The notes below the pieces were generated by a model that saw only the letters and a program-made list of their open reading frames with translations, was not told the DNA's origin and made no database searches. From Candidatus Aminicenantota bacterium (GTDB lineage Bacteria > Acidobacteriota > Aminicenantia > Aminicenantales > Aminicenantaceae), in the NCBI GenBank assembly GCA_030614685.1, contig JAUWTO010000003.1, positions 1-46,060 on the forward strand: a stretch of DNA of 46,060 nt, given 5' to 3'. Position 1 is the first letter of the stretch. Every line of letters starts with the position of its first letter. Position numbers and translations under genes: made by a program. This document shows positions 27,742 through 37,120 of the stretch, one piece after another.

Positions 27742-29060
27742 GCGCCCCGGAACCCCAACAGACTTCGTTTCTATCCCGCAGGGATTTCGTAAAATACATG
27801 ATGGCGGGATCGGCCCTCTCGGTGGCTGCGCTGGACAAACTCAACGCCGGCATCTACCAGAGCATCACAGAGCTTGACCGGAAATACCTCCGCGACTTGG
27901 CCCCGGACGGCCGCTACTGGGACTCCATCCGCGACAAATTCATGTTCCAGGACGGGCTCATCATGATGAATAACGGCACCGTAGGGCCCATGCCCAAGCC
28001 GGTGTTCAACACACTCATCAAGGCTTTTAAGGTGCAGGCCACTCATCCTGTGGATGTGTATACCTCCCTGCCCATGCAGGAGGAAGAAGTGCGAGGAAAG
28101 GTGGCCGCCTTTATAGGGGCCTCCGAAGACGAGGTGGCAATCGTCCGCAACACCACCGAAGGCATGAACTTCGTGGCCCATGGCTTGGACATGGAGGCGG
28201 GCGACGAGGTCCTGATGTCATCCATGGAGCATCCCGGCGGCACCCACCCATGGAAAATCAAGGAGAAGCGCTACGGCATCAAGGTCACAGAGGTGCCCAT
28301 CGGGCTCCCACCCCAGAGTGTGGACGAGTTTGTGGGTGCCTTCGAGAGGGCCATCACGCCGAGGACACGCATCATCAGTGTAAGCCACACGGTCTTTATC
28401 TCCGGCCTTATGGCGCCCCTCAAAGAGCTGTGCACGATGGCGCACGAGAAGGGGCTGCTGGTGGTGGCCGACGGCGCGCACGGCATCGGCATGCTCGACC
28501 TCAACATGCACGACCTGGGAGTGGATTTCTATGCCACCAGCCCCTACAAATGGTTGGGGGCCCCCACGGGAGCGGGCGTGTTCTATGTGCGCAAGGAGGC
28601 TCAGGACAAGCTCTGGCCCACCATCTGCACGTCCGGATGGGACAATCCCGGCAGCGCCCGCAAGTTCGAGACCCTGAGCCAGCGGGCGGTGGCACTCATC
28701 ATCGCCCTGGGAGAGGCTGTCGACTTCCAGAACTACATCGGCAAGACCCGGATCGAGAAACGGGTCAAATCCCTGGCCGGATATTTCAAGCAGGAGCTGA
28801 AGTCCATACAGGGAGCCAGACTCCATACCTCGGAGGATCCCTACCTCAGCGGCGGTTTGACCGCGTTCTCCATCGAAGGTGTGGAGCCGCTCGACATCGT
28901 TGAGTACGTGCGCCAGAAGTACAACATCGTGATCCGCACCGTAGGCAGCAAGCAGAAGGGCACTTACGGTGTACGCGTCTCCACCCACATGTACATCAAC
29001 CACATGGAAGTGGATATGCTCCTGGAGGGTATCAGGCAGGTCGCCGACCGCCGCACCTAA
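27738..29060 (+). CDS. class-V aminotransferase (PLP-dependent, isopenicillin-N-epimerase-like) with Tat-like N-terminus
   Basis: SRRDFVKYMMAGSALSVAAL; MMNNGTVGPMPKPV, VVADGAHGIGMLDLNMHDLGVDFYATSPYKWLGAPTGAG (PLP lysine); GTG start overlaps the DUF362 stop. Confidence 0.88.
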   Translation: MSAPEPQQTSFLSRRDFVKYMMAGSALSVAALDKLNAGIYQSITELDRKYLRDLAPDGRYWDSIRDKFMFQDGLIMMNNGTVGPMPKPVFNTLIKAFKVQATHPVDVYTSLPMQEEEVRGKVAAFIGASEDEVAIVRNTTEGMNFVAHGLDMEAGDEVLMSSMEHPGGTHPWKIKEKRYGIKVTEVPIGLPPQSVDEFVGAFERAITPRTRIISVSHTVFISGLMAPLKELCTMAHEKGLLVVADGAHGIGMLDLNMHDLGVDFYATSPYKWLGAPTGAGVFYVRKEAQDKLWPTICTSGWDNPGSARKFETLSQRAVALIIALGEAVDFQNYIGKTRIEKRVKSLAGYFKQELKSIQGARLHTSEDPYLSGGLTAFSIEGVEPLDIVEYVRQKYNIVIRTVGSKQKGTYGVRVSTHMYINHMEVDMLLEGIRQVADRRT

Positions 29061-29104
29061 CGTAGGGGATTTGGCTTTTCAAAATGGTATAACGCGTAGT
29101 CTGC

Positions 29105-29671
29105 CTACCCTGACAGCTCTTTATGTCGATAACAATCCGTTGTGTGGTCATTGACCAGGCCCGCGGCCTGCATGAAGGCATAGCAGATGGTCGGCCCCAC
29201 AAAGGAGAATCCTCGCTTCTTCAAGTCCTTGCTCATGGCTTCTGACTCGGGGGTCTTGGCAGGGAGGTCGTGGAGTGATCTCCATGTGTTGTGTATGGTT
29301 TTTTCCCCAACGAATCCCCATATATAGGTATCGAAACTCCCGTATTCCTCCTGCACTTTGAGGAAAGCTTGAGCGTTTTTTATGGCTGCCTCGATCTTCA
29401 GCCGGTTGCGGATGATGCCCGCGTCCTGCAGCAAGCTTTCGATTTTGTCGGATTTGTAGTTGGCGATCTTCTTGGCATCAAAGCCTTCGAAGGCCTTCCT
29501 GAAATTTTCCCGCTTGCGGAGGATGATCTCCCAGCTCAGGCCGGCCTGGAATGCATCCAGGATCAGATGTTCGAACAGCAGGCCGTCATCATGCACCGGC
29601 ACTCCCCACTCCCTGTCGTGATAATCTGTGCAGTAGGAACCATCGGGAACCCATTCACAGCGTTTCTTCAT
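29105..29671 (-). CDS. tag: DNA-3-methyladenine glycosylase I
   Basis: YHDREWGVPVHDDGLLFEHLILDAFQAGLSWEIILRKRENFRKAF and FSFVGPTICYAFMQAAGLVNDHTTDC. Confidence 0.95.
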   Translation of the reverse strand: MKKRCEWVPDGSYCTDYHDREWGVPVHDDGLLFEHLILDAFQAGLSWEIILRKRENFRKAFEGFDAKKIANYKSDKIESLLQDAGIIRNRLKIEAAIKNAQAFLKVQEEYGSFDTYIWGFVGEKTIHNTWRSLHDLPAKTPESEAMSKDLKKRGFSFVGPTICYAFMQAAGLVNDHTTDCYRHKELSG

Positions 29672-29877
29672 CCTGATTTCTCCTCTGCAGTGAATGTACT
29701 CATAACGACCACGGAGCGCAATTGAAATTATTACTGGGGGAGGTCCCCCAGTGTTTTTATTGAGCAATGATTCAGTTATAATGGGTCATCCTGATAATCC
29801 ATGCAATTAGAGAGAAGCGCTTCCTGGAGGGACCAATCCGAGAGCTCATAGTCGTCACCGCTTGTCTTGCGGCCCTG

Positions 29878-31011
29878 GTGTTGTTCTATGCCGTGGAATC
29901 CCAGCGCGTGCAACGAAGCCGTAAGCGCCTGGCCCTCCGGATCTGTGTCACCGGCGCCCGGGGCAAGTCCAGCGTCACACGCCTTCTGGCGGCAGCCATG
30001 AGGGAAGGCGGCTTCAAGGTGCTTGCCAAGACCACCGGCTCCCGGCCCATGCTGCTCCTTCCTGATGGTTCGGAGGTCGAGCTCAACCGCCGGGGAAGGC
30101 CATCCGTCCTGGAGCAGCTCAAGGTCATGCGGAGGGCCACGGATCTGTCCGCCGATGTGGTCGTGGCTGAGTTGATGAGCATCCGGCCAGAGACCCTGAA
30201 CATCGAAAGCCATCGGATCTTTAAGCCGAACATCCTCCTGATAACCAACGCGCGCCGCGACCATATGGAACATTGGGGGCCAACCCAACAGTCCGCTGCC
30301 CTTTGCCTGGCCGCGGCCATCGGACCGGACTGCACGGTGTTTGTCCTGGATGAGGAGATGATGCCGGTCTGGGGGGAAGCGGCCTCCCGGCTGGGATCGG
30401 AGATCCGCACAGTCAAAGAGGGATCCGCGCAGAACATGCTGCGATTTGAGTCCAATGTGCGGCTGGTGCAGACGGTCACGGATTTCCTGAACATCGATCG
30501 GGAACTTGCCGACCAGGGCATCCAAAAATCTCTCCCGGATTTGGGCGGGCTGAGGATTTGGAGGTGGCAGCCGAATCCAGACGGCCCGGTCTGGGATTGT
30601 GTGAACGCCTTTGCGGCCAACGACCCGGATTCTACGCGTCTGGTGCTGGATAAACTCACGGCTCTGGGCCTGATCAACGGGAAGCCCGTCATCGGGCTGC
30701 TTCATCTGCGCCGTGACCGCGGCGACCGCACACTGCAGTGGATGGAGGCGCTCCGAGCCGGGAATTTTCCGGATCTACAGGAGCTCTACGTGACCGGCAC
30801 TCATGCCCGGGCCTTCAAGAGGCGGCTGAGTGGAGATCGCAGCAGCCTGGTACCGGTTATTCTTAAGAGCGCCCGGCCCGAAGGTATCATGTCTGCCTTA
30901 ACCGCAAATGTATTGGCCCCCGCCCTTGTCCTCGGCATGGGCAACATGGGTGGCGCCGGCAGAGAGCTGGTGGAGTATTGGGATAGGGAGGGAGAGCCCC
31001 GTGCTGTATGA
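29878..31011 (+). CDS. pgsB: poly-gamma-glutamate synthase subunit PgsB/CapB-like
   Basis: RICVTGARGKSSVTRLLAAAMREGG P-loop and Mur-ligase-like layout; true start probably upstream of 29878 (TM-like codons from about 29791). Confidence 0.85.
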   Translation: MLFYAVESQRVQRSRKRLALRICVTGARGKSSVTRLLAAAMREGGFKVLAKTTGSRPMLLLPDGSEVELNRRGRPSVLEQLKVMRRATDLSADVVVAELMSIRPETLNIESHRIFKPNILLITNARRDHMEHWGPTQQSAALCLAAAIGPDCTVFVLDEEMMPVWGEAASRLGSEIRTVKEGSAQNMLRFESNVRLVQTVTDFLNIDRELADQGIQKSLPDLGGLRIWRWQPNPDGPVWDCVNAFAANDPDSTRLVLDKLTALGLINGKPVIGLLHLRRDRGDRTLQWMEALRAGNFPDLQELYVTGTHARAFKRRLSGDRSSLVPVILKSARPEGIMSALTANVLAPALVLGMGNMGGAGRELVEYWDREGEPRAV

Positions 31012-31444
31012 GACCCTCTTCATCGGCATTGTGGTCGCCCTCCTCTATGTGGAGATCACGGATGTCTACCCGGGCGGGATCATTGTCCCGGCCTACTTTG
31101 CTTTGTTTCTGGACCAACCCCTCACCGTGGCCGCCACCGTGGCCGTGGCCTTTGCCGCCCTCGGGGCGTACCGCCTGCTCTCCCGGCACCTCATCCTCTT
31201 TGGCAAGCGGCGCTTTGTTCTCCTCCTCCTCCTGGGGGCGCTTTTCTCCCAGCTCGTGCTGCTTTTCGCACCGCGCCTAATCCCGGCCATGGTTGAGGTC
31301 CGCATCATCGGCTGGGTCATACCCGGACTCCTGGCCAACAACCTGGACAAACAGAAGGCCGTCCCCACTCTGGCGTCCCTTCTGACTGTGGCCTTGGCCG
31401 TCTATGTGATCGTGAGGATTTTGGCATGGGCCATAGGGGCGTAG
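31001..31444 (+). CDS. pgsC: PgsC/CapC-like membrane protein
   Basis: ETLFIGIVVALLYVEITDVYPGGIIVPAYFALFLDQP, GWVIPGLLANNLDKQ; GTG start with GGGAGGGAG RBS overlapping the pgsB end. Confidence 0.87.
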   Translation: MLYETLFIGIVVALLYVEITDVYPGGIIVPAYFALFLDQPLTVAATVAVAFAALGAYRLLSRHLILFGKRRFVLLLLLGALFSQLVLLFAPRLIPAMVEVRIIGWVIPGLLANNLDKQKAVPTLASLLTVALAVYVIVRILAWAIGA

Positions 31445-32535
31445 GCCGCTCTTCGCCGGTCTTTGTGTGGCTTCTGATCGTGAGTGTGGTGTTCCTGGCC
31501 CTGGTCTACATCGCACCTTTTCCCGGACCTGCCGATCTGCATTCCACCATGGTTCGGGCATCAGAAAAGATGACTCAGGCCACCATTGCCCTTCGTGAAT
31601 GCCGACTCGGTCTTGGTCTATCCATCGATCCCAAGATAGACCTAAATCAAACCGGACTGATCGGCAGCGAATACTCATCGACCACCACCTCGGTGGGGCA
31701 GCTTGCGGCCAAGCGCACGACCACCAATCCCAACTCTGCCGGGCTGATCGTTCTGCTGTTGCACGAGGCCGGAGTACACCGAGGCGATACCATTGCCGTA
31801 GGTGCGTCCGGCTCCTTCCCCGCCTTGATCGTCGCGACCTTGTGCGCTGCTTCAGCCATGGAGGTCGATGCCCTGCTCATCCCATCCCTGGGTGCTTCCC
31901 AGTGGGGGGCCAATGATCCAAGATTCCACCTGCTTATTATGCTGGAGTGCCTGAAGGACTTGGGATTGGTCCACCGCCAGCCTGTGGCCGTTTCCCTGGG
32001 TGGAGACAGCGACGTGGGGGCCAACATGGCACTGGAGGGGCGTTCGATCCTTGAGGAGGCCATGGCGGCGAGCGGCTTGATGATCATTCGGGAACCGGAT
32101 CTGGGAAAAAATATCGTCCTCCGCACTCAGTTTCTCGAGGCTGGAGCCGAGGGAGCGACCATCCGGGCCTTCGTAAACATCGGCGGGACTTATGCCAATA
32201 TGGGTACAGACTCTCTCATCCTGGAGGTCAAGCCGGGAGTTGCCCGCATCCACCGCTTCCCGCCACCGGAACAACAGGGCATGCTCTTTGCCATGGCTGC
32301 CCGGGGCATCCCCGTGATCCACCTGCTTTACATCCGAGGTTTGGCCGACGAGTACGGGCTTGCCTGGGATCCACAGCCCCTGCCTCTACCCGGCCAGGGC
32401 TTACTCTACCGTCGAGTTCGTGAACAGAGCCTGACCTTCATTATCCTGGGCCTGGTTTATCTGGCGATTGTGATCGCCCTGCTCCTTTTCCACAGCTTGC
32501 GCTTAAGGCATCCTCATGATGCAGGCAGCATCTGA
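31426..32535 (+). CDS. PgsW-like poly-gamma-glutamate system protein
   Basis: downstream of pgsBC, N- and C-terminal TM segments, GLIVLLLHEAGVHRGDTIAVGASGSFPALIVATLCAA, VNIGGTYANMG. Confidence 0.75.
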   Translation: MGHRGVGRSSPVFVWLLIVSVVFLALVYIAPFPGPADLHSTMVRASEKMTQATIALRECRLGLGLSIDPKIDLNQTGLIGSEYSSTTTSVGQLAAKRTTTNPNSAGLIVLLLHEAGVHRGDTIAVGASGSFPALIVATLCAASAMEVDALLIPSLGASQWGANDPRFHLLIMLECLKDLGLVHRQPVAVSLGGDSDVGANMALEGRSILEEAMAASGLMIIREPDLGKNIVLRTQFLEAGAEGATIRAFVNIGGTYANMGTDSLILEVKPGVARIHRFPPPEQQGMLFAMAARGIPVIHLLYIRGLADEYGLAWDPQPLPLPGQGLLYRRVREQSLTFIILGLVYLAIVIALLLFHSLRLRHPHDAGSI

Positions 32536-32759
32536 TACTTTTTGTGTTCCGCTCCAAGACTACCTTCACCACTTGTGTGTCATCTGTCCTGGCCTGAGGA
32601 CACGTCCCCATTCCAATAATTTTTTTCAATCCCTGATAAATATCTGGAACACAATCTGCCTAACATTTAGGGAGCTATGGAATATATTTTCAGGGGAGCT
32701 AGGTGTGGAAGAGGAATTATTCTACGTGGATTGCGGAATTGATGCGGCTTTATGTAGTT

Positions 32760-34058
32760 CTATTCAGGGGCCTGTTGTTGCTCTTCGCGCTTGATGAAGA
32801 ATGCTCCGACGATCCCGCCCAGTAGGGCTGGCAGGATCCAAGGGAATCCCGCATCAGCGAGGGGAATCCTGGCGAGGAGTTCGTTGATGGCCGTGATGGG
32901 GAGACCGGCCGCGGTGAGAGCATCGAACACGCTGGTCGCCAGGGCGCCGCTTATGGCCCCGGTGTAGATGGAGCGGGAGATCGCCTTCCTTCCGACCATG
33001 GTCAGCAGGATCAGGATGATGGCCACGGGATAGACCAGGACGAGGAGCGGCACGGCGACCTGCACGATCTTGGTGACCCCCACGGTAGAGAAGACGCCGC
33101 TGAAGACCACGGTGGCAATACAGATCGGCTTGTATTTGAGTTTCCCTTTGGTGATGCCGTTGAAATAATCGCCCACGGTCGCGGTGAGCCCGACGGAGGT
33201 TGTGAGGCAGGCCAGGGACACAGCCAGCCCCAGCGCGACCTTACCGGCGCTTCCCAGGATGCCCTGGGCGATGCCGATGAGCAGGGCGGTGCGCTCGATG
33301 TCGGCCGCAAAGAGGCCGCGGGAGGTGGCTCCCAGGTACATGAGCCCCCCGTAGACCAGGCCGAGGCCGGTAGCGGCGATCACCCCGGCCAGGGACGCCA
33401 GCTTGACTTGGTCCCGGACTTGCCTATAGCCCTTGTAGACCAGCGCCACGATGATGATCTCCGCGAACACGATGGAGGCCATGGCATCCATCGTCTGGTA
33501 TCCTTCCCGGAATCCAGAGGAGAAGGGATTGTCGAGGACCCCTGGGGTCAGAGGGCCCAGGGGCGTGACGATGCCCTTGACGATGATGGTCACCAGGGTT
33601 ACAAGCAGGAACGGGGTCAGGAATTTGCCGATCTTGTCCACTACCGTGGTCTGGTTGAGCGCGAAGAACAGTGTGATAACAAAAAAGACCACTGATGAAA
33701 CGGCCGGAGGCACCCAGGGCAAGTTGGGCCGGACACCCATCTCGAATGTGGTGGCGGCCGTCCGGGGGATGGCCAGGAGCGGCCCTATGGCCATGATGAC
33801 GACGATGCTCAGGACACGTGCGAACCTCGGGCCCACCCGGCCGGCCAGGTGCTCGATCGTGCCCCCCGCCCGGGCCGCGGCAATGATGCCCATGAGCGGC
33901 ATGCCGATGCCGGTGATCAAAAAACCCAGGAGGGAGATGGACCACAGGGAACCGGACTGGAATCCCATGTAAGGCGGGAAGATGAGATTGCCGGCACCGA
34001 AAAACATAGCGAACAGCGCCATTCCGACCAAAACCACATCGGATGTCTTTTTGTTCAC
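32760..34058 (-). CDS. LIVCS-family branched-chain amino acid transporter (BrnQ-like)
   Basis: MALFAMFFGAGNLIFPPYMGFQSG, TTSVGLTATVGDYFNGI, multiple TM segments. Confidence 0.93.
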   Translation of the reverse strand: MNKKTSDVVLVGMALFAMFFGAGNLIFPPYMGFQSGSLWSISLLGFLITGIGMPLMGIIAAARAGGTIEHLAGRVGPRFARVLSIVVIMAIGPLLAIPRTAATTFEMGVRPNLPWVPPAVSSVVFFVITLFFALNQTTVVDKIGKFLTPFLLVTLVTIIVKGIVTPLGPLTPGVLDNPFSSGFREGYQTMDAMASIVFAEIIIVALVYKGYRQVRDQVKLASLAGVIAATGLGLVYGGLMYLGATSRGLFAADIERTALLIGIAQGILGSAGKVALGLAVSLACLTTSVGLTATVGDYFNGITKGKLKYKPICIATVVFSGVFSTVGVTKIVQVAVPLLVLVYPVAIILILLTMVGRKAISRSIYTGAISGALATSVFDALTAAGLPITAINELLARIPLADAGFPWILPALLGGIVGAFFIKREEQQQAPE

Positions 34059-34106
34059 GCGGTTCTCTCTCTGAGTTAAGCCTTTGTATACCAGAGGGGA
34101 AAAACC

Positions 34107-34391
34107 ATGTCAAACACATTCCCTGAAAACCAGCCAGCCTTCCGCCGCTCATCAGTTTGACAGGATGCCCTGTTGGATTTTCTGGATGATCTTTCTCAGG
34201 GCCTGGCTCATTTTCGACCGGCTTAAGGCCAATGCCAGGTTCATGTCGATTTTGGATGGATTGAAGTCCGAGTAAGGTGCCCGACCTTGGATCCCTTATG
34301 GCTTGCCATTCCCCTGGGCAGCAGTTACAATCAGTGGGCTTTATCAGACGCGGAGCGCAATCTGGAAGACTTGCGTGCGTTATTCAGGGCA
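34107..34391 (+). pseudogene. degraded small gene with two in-frame stops
   Basis: single frame from RBS-preceded ATG: MSNTFPENQPAFRRSSV*QDALLDFLDDLSQGLAHFRPA*GQCQVHVDFGWIEVRVRCPTLDPLWLAIPLGSSYNQWALSDAERNLEDLRALFRA*. Confidence 0.4.
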
Positions 34392-34419
34392 TAATGGATC
34401 ATCTAGAGGAGGGATCGGA

Positions 34420-34698
34420 ATGGCGAAGATCAAGGTGAGCGTGGATCGGATCGACGGGCACTGCAACCTCCCCATGCAGGTGGGCGATCACTTCTTTGTA
34501 GAGGGATCCAAGCTCACGGTTCCTGAGGGAGAGCACATCTGCATCTGGGCCCTACAGAGCATGATGCCGGTCTTTCCCATCCTGGCCGAGAAAGACAGGT
34601 TGGACGAGGGCCACTGGGTGCGCAATCTATCAACCTTCTCCTGCCCCGATCCCAAAGGCCTTGTGCAGTTCCGGCTCGAGATTGTAGAAAACTCCTGA
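34420..34698 (+). CDS. TIGR04076-like small protein
   Basis: MAKIKVSVDRIDGHCNLPMQVGDHFFVEGSKLTVPEGEHICIWALQSMMPVFPILAEK; RBS GAGGAGGG; adjacent to ferredoxin/AOR. Confidence 0.65.
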   Translation: MAKIKVSVDRIDGHCNLPMQVGDHFFVEGSKLTVPEGEHICIWALQSMMPVFPILAEKDRLDEGHWVRNLSTFSCPDPKGLVQFRLEIVENS

Positions 34699-34710
34699 GG
34701 AAAGACAGAC

Positions 34711-35253
34711 ATGATCCGTGTGGACCTGAGCCGCTGCACCGGCTGCCGCCGCTGTGAGGCGGCCTGTGCGTTCTTCCACACCGGCCGCATCAATCCCGAG
34801 CTGGCGCGCCTGAAGGTGGTCCACCTGTATGAGACAGGCATCGACGGCCCGGTCGTGTGCCAGCAGTGCGAGGAGCGGTTCTGCATGGTCTGCCCTGAGA
34901 ACGCACTTTCGCTGGGCAGCAACGGCGAGGTGATTTGTTCCCCCACGGTCTGCACGCTGTGCGGGGCTTGTGAAAAAGCCTGCCCCATCGGGGCCGTCAC
35001 TCAATTCCAGGGGTTTGTTTACATCTGCGACCTGTGCGGCGGCGATCCCAAATGTGTCAAGGCGTGCACGGAAAAGGCCATCTTGTTCGAGGAGGGAGAG
35101 CGGCCCTCTTTTGAGAATATCCACAAGGCAACCCGCGGCATGAACCCACAGGAACGGAGGCATTTTTACCTCAGCCGGTTGGGACAGAAACTCAGAGAAG
35201 AGTGGGCAGCGCGCAGCCCGGCAGAGGAGAGCCAGGATCTGGACAAGACGTGA
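34711..35253 (+). CDS. 4Fe-4S ferredoxin-type electron transfer protein
   Basis: CTGCRRCEAAC, CQQCEERFCMVCP, CTLCGACEKACP, CDLCGGDPKCVKAC cysteine clusters. Confidence 0.93.
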   Translation: MIRVDLSRCTGCRRCEAACAFFHTGRINPELARLKVVHLYETGIDGPVVCQQCEERFCMVCPENALSLGSNGEVICSPTVCTLCGACEKACPIGAVTQFQGFVYICDLCGGDPKCVKACTEKAILFEEGERPSFENIHKATRGMNPQERRHFYLSRLGQKLREEWAARSPAEESQDLDKT

Positions 35254-35281
35254 GAGCATCGGATGTCGAGAGATTCCCTAA

Positions 35282-37087
35282 ATGACGCGGCTTAGGTACG
35301 GCTACGGGGGCCGCCTCCTCCGCGTGAACCTCACCCGAAGGACATTCGAGATCGAGGAGATCGACCCCGGCTGGATGAAATCGGTGATCGGCGGCCGGGC
35401 CGCCAACACAAGGCGGTTGGATGAGGAGCTCGACCCCGGTTGCGATCCGCTGGGCCCTGACAACCCCCTCATCTTTGGCGTGGGGCCTTTGACCGGGTCT
35501 CTGCTCCCGGCCTCCGCCTACTACACGGTCACGGCCAAGTCCCCGCTAACCGGAATTCTGGGAGACTCAGCAGCCGGTGGCCAGTTCGGCGCTGAGATGA
35601 AGATGACGGGGTTCGACCAGATCATCATCAGCGGTCGGGCCGATGCTTGGCTCTATCTCTGGATCACGGATGAGGGAGTGGAGTTTATCGACTGCCCGGG
35701 ATATGCCGGACTCGGTGTGGCCTCGACCACCTCCTCGATCCGGAAGGCGCACCGGGATTACAGCGTACAGGTGGCGGGCATCGGGGCGGCCGGAGAGAAC
35801 GAGGTGCTCTATTCCGCCATCGTATCCAGCGGGAACCGGGTCAACGGCCGCACCGGTATGGGCGCAGTCATGGGAGCCAAACGCCTCAAGGCTGTGGCCG
35901 TGCGGGGAAAGAGATCTCTGGAGGTGGCGGACACCCTGGGTTTTCTGGAGCAGACGAGGAATCTGGAACGGGCGATCCTCGAGCACTGCGAGTACGACAA
36001 AAGGTACCGCCTGGGGACCACCATGCTGATGCAGGACCTGAACGGCATCGGGATCCTGCCCACCAATCACTTCCAGGAGGGGGTGTGCGATTATGTGGAC
36101 GAGGTCTCGGGGCAGACTTTGGCGGAGCGCTACAAGGTTAAAAACAAAGCCTGCTACAACTGCAACCTCCACTGCTCGCGCTACTATGTGACGAATGAAT
36201 ATGAGGCGGAAGGACCAGAGTTCGAGACTCTGTGCAGCTTCACCTCCCGGCTCGGATGCCGCGACCTCGCCTTTGCGCTGGAGATGAACGCTGTCCTCAA
36301 CCAGGCCGGGCTGGATTCCATATCCACAGCCGAGGTGATCGGCTGGATCATGGAGTGCCAGGAAAAAGGACTGGTGAAGCCTGAAGACCTGGACGGCCTG
36401 GAGCTGCGCTGGGGCGATACGGAAGCCGTCCGCTCGACCGTGGACATGATCATCCACCGCCGGGATTTGGGTGACCGCCTGGCCCAGGGTGCGACCCGGC
36501 TGTCTCGGGATTTCGGCGAGGAGGCCCAGAAGCTGGTCATGCAGGTCAAGGGACTGGACATCATCTGCGGAGATCCCCGGGGAATCAAGGCCTACGGCCT
36601 GACCTATGCCATAGCCTCTCGGGGAGCCGACCATTTGAGGGCCGAACCTTACTTCGAGCTCACCGACCTGCAGGACGAGGCCAGGGAGCGCTTCGGGACC
36701 GAGAAGGCGGCCATGCGCATGGAGGAGGAGGGCAAGGCCGTGCTCGTTACCTATTCGGAGAAGATCGCGCTGCTCACCGACTGCCTGACCATGTGCAAGA
36801 ACATCGGACTGTGCATGGACATCCTGGACCTGGAGAACGCGGCCTCCCTGCTCACGGCCGGAACCGGTGTGGACTACACAGCTGCATCCCTCGAGGAGGT
36901 CCTGGGTGAGGCCGTCCAGAGGGACCGCCGCCTCAACCGGCGCTTCGGGATCAGGCGTGCGGACGACACACTGCCCGAGCGGTTCCGGAAGGAATCCCTG
37001 CCGACAGGGCCGACACAGGGCTCCATCGTCGATATCGAGCGCATGGTCGAAGAATACTACCGCCTGCATGGCTGGGAGGACGAGTAA
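35282..37087 (+). CDS. aldehyde:ferredoxin oxidoreductase family (tungsten-pterin) protein
   Basis: GGRLLRVNLTRRTFEIEEID, TGMGAVMGAKRLKAVAVRG, CYNCNLHCSRYY, GADHLRAEPYFE. Confidence 0.95.
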   Translation: MTRLRYGYGGRLLRVNLTRRTFEIEEIDPGWMKSVIGGRAANTRRLDEELDPGCDPLGPDNPLIFGVGPLTGSLLPASAYYTVTAKSPLTGILGDSAAGGQFGAEMKMTGFDQIIISGRADAWLYLWITDEGVEFIDCPGYAGLGVASTTSSIRKAHRDYSVQVAGIGAAGENEVLYSAIVSSGNRVNGRTGMGAVMGAKRLKAVAVRGKRSLEVADTLGFLEQTRNLERAILEHCEYDKRYRLGTTMLMQDLNGIGILPTNHFQEGVCDYVDEVSGQTLAERYKVKNKACYNCNLHCSRYYVTNEYEAEGPEFETLCSFTSRLGCRDLAFALEMNAVLNQAGLDSISTAEVIGWIMECQEKGLVKPEDLDGLELRWGDTEAVRSTVDMIIHRRDLGDRLAQGATRLSRDFGEEAQKLVMQVKGLDIICGDPRGIKAYGLTYAIASRGADHLRAEPYFELTDLQDEARERFGTEKAAMRMEEEGKAVLVTYSEKIALLTDCLTMCKNIGLCMDILDLENAASLLTAGTGVDYTAASLEEVLGEAVQRDRRLNRRFGIRRADDTLPERFRKESLPTGPTQGSIVDIERMVEEYYRLHGWEDE

Positions 37088-37120
37088 GGCCTGCACTCGT
37101 GCAGGACCCGGTCAGCCCCC

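Noticed and set aside
32596-32609. GAGGACACGTCCCC possible REP-like half palindrome
   Set aside because: Short, single occurrence noticed, no paired copy or RAYT transposase in the window.
35567-37096. 509-aa minus-strand ORF antisense to AOR
   Set aside because: Antisense shadow of a well-supported AOR gene.
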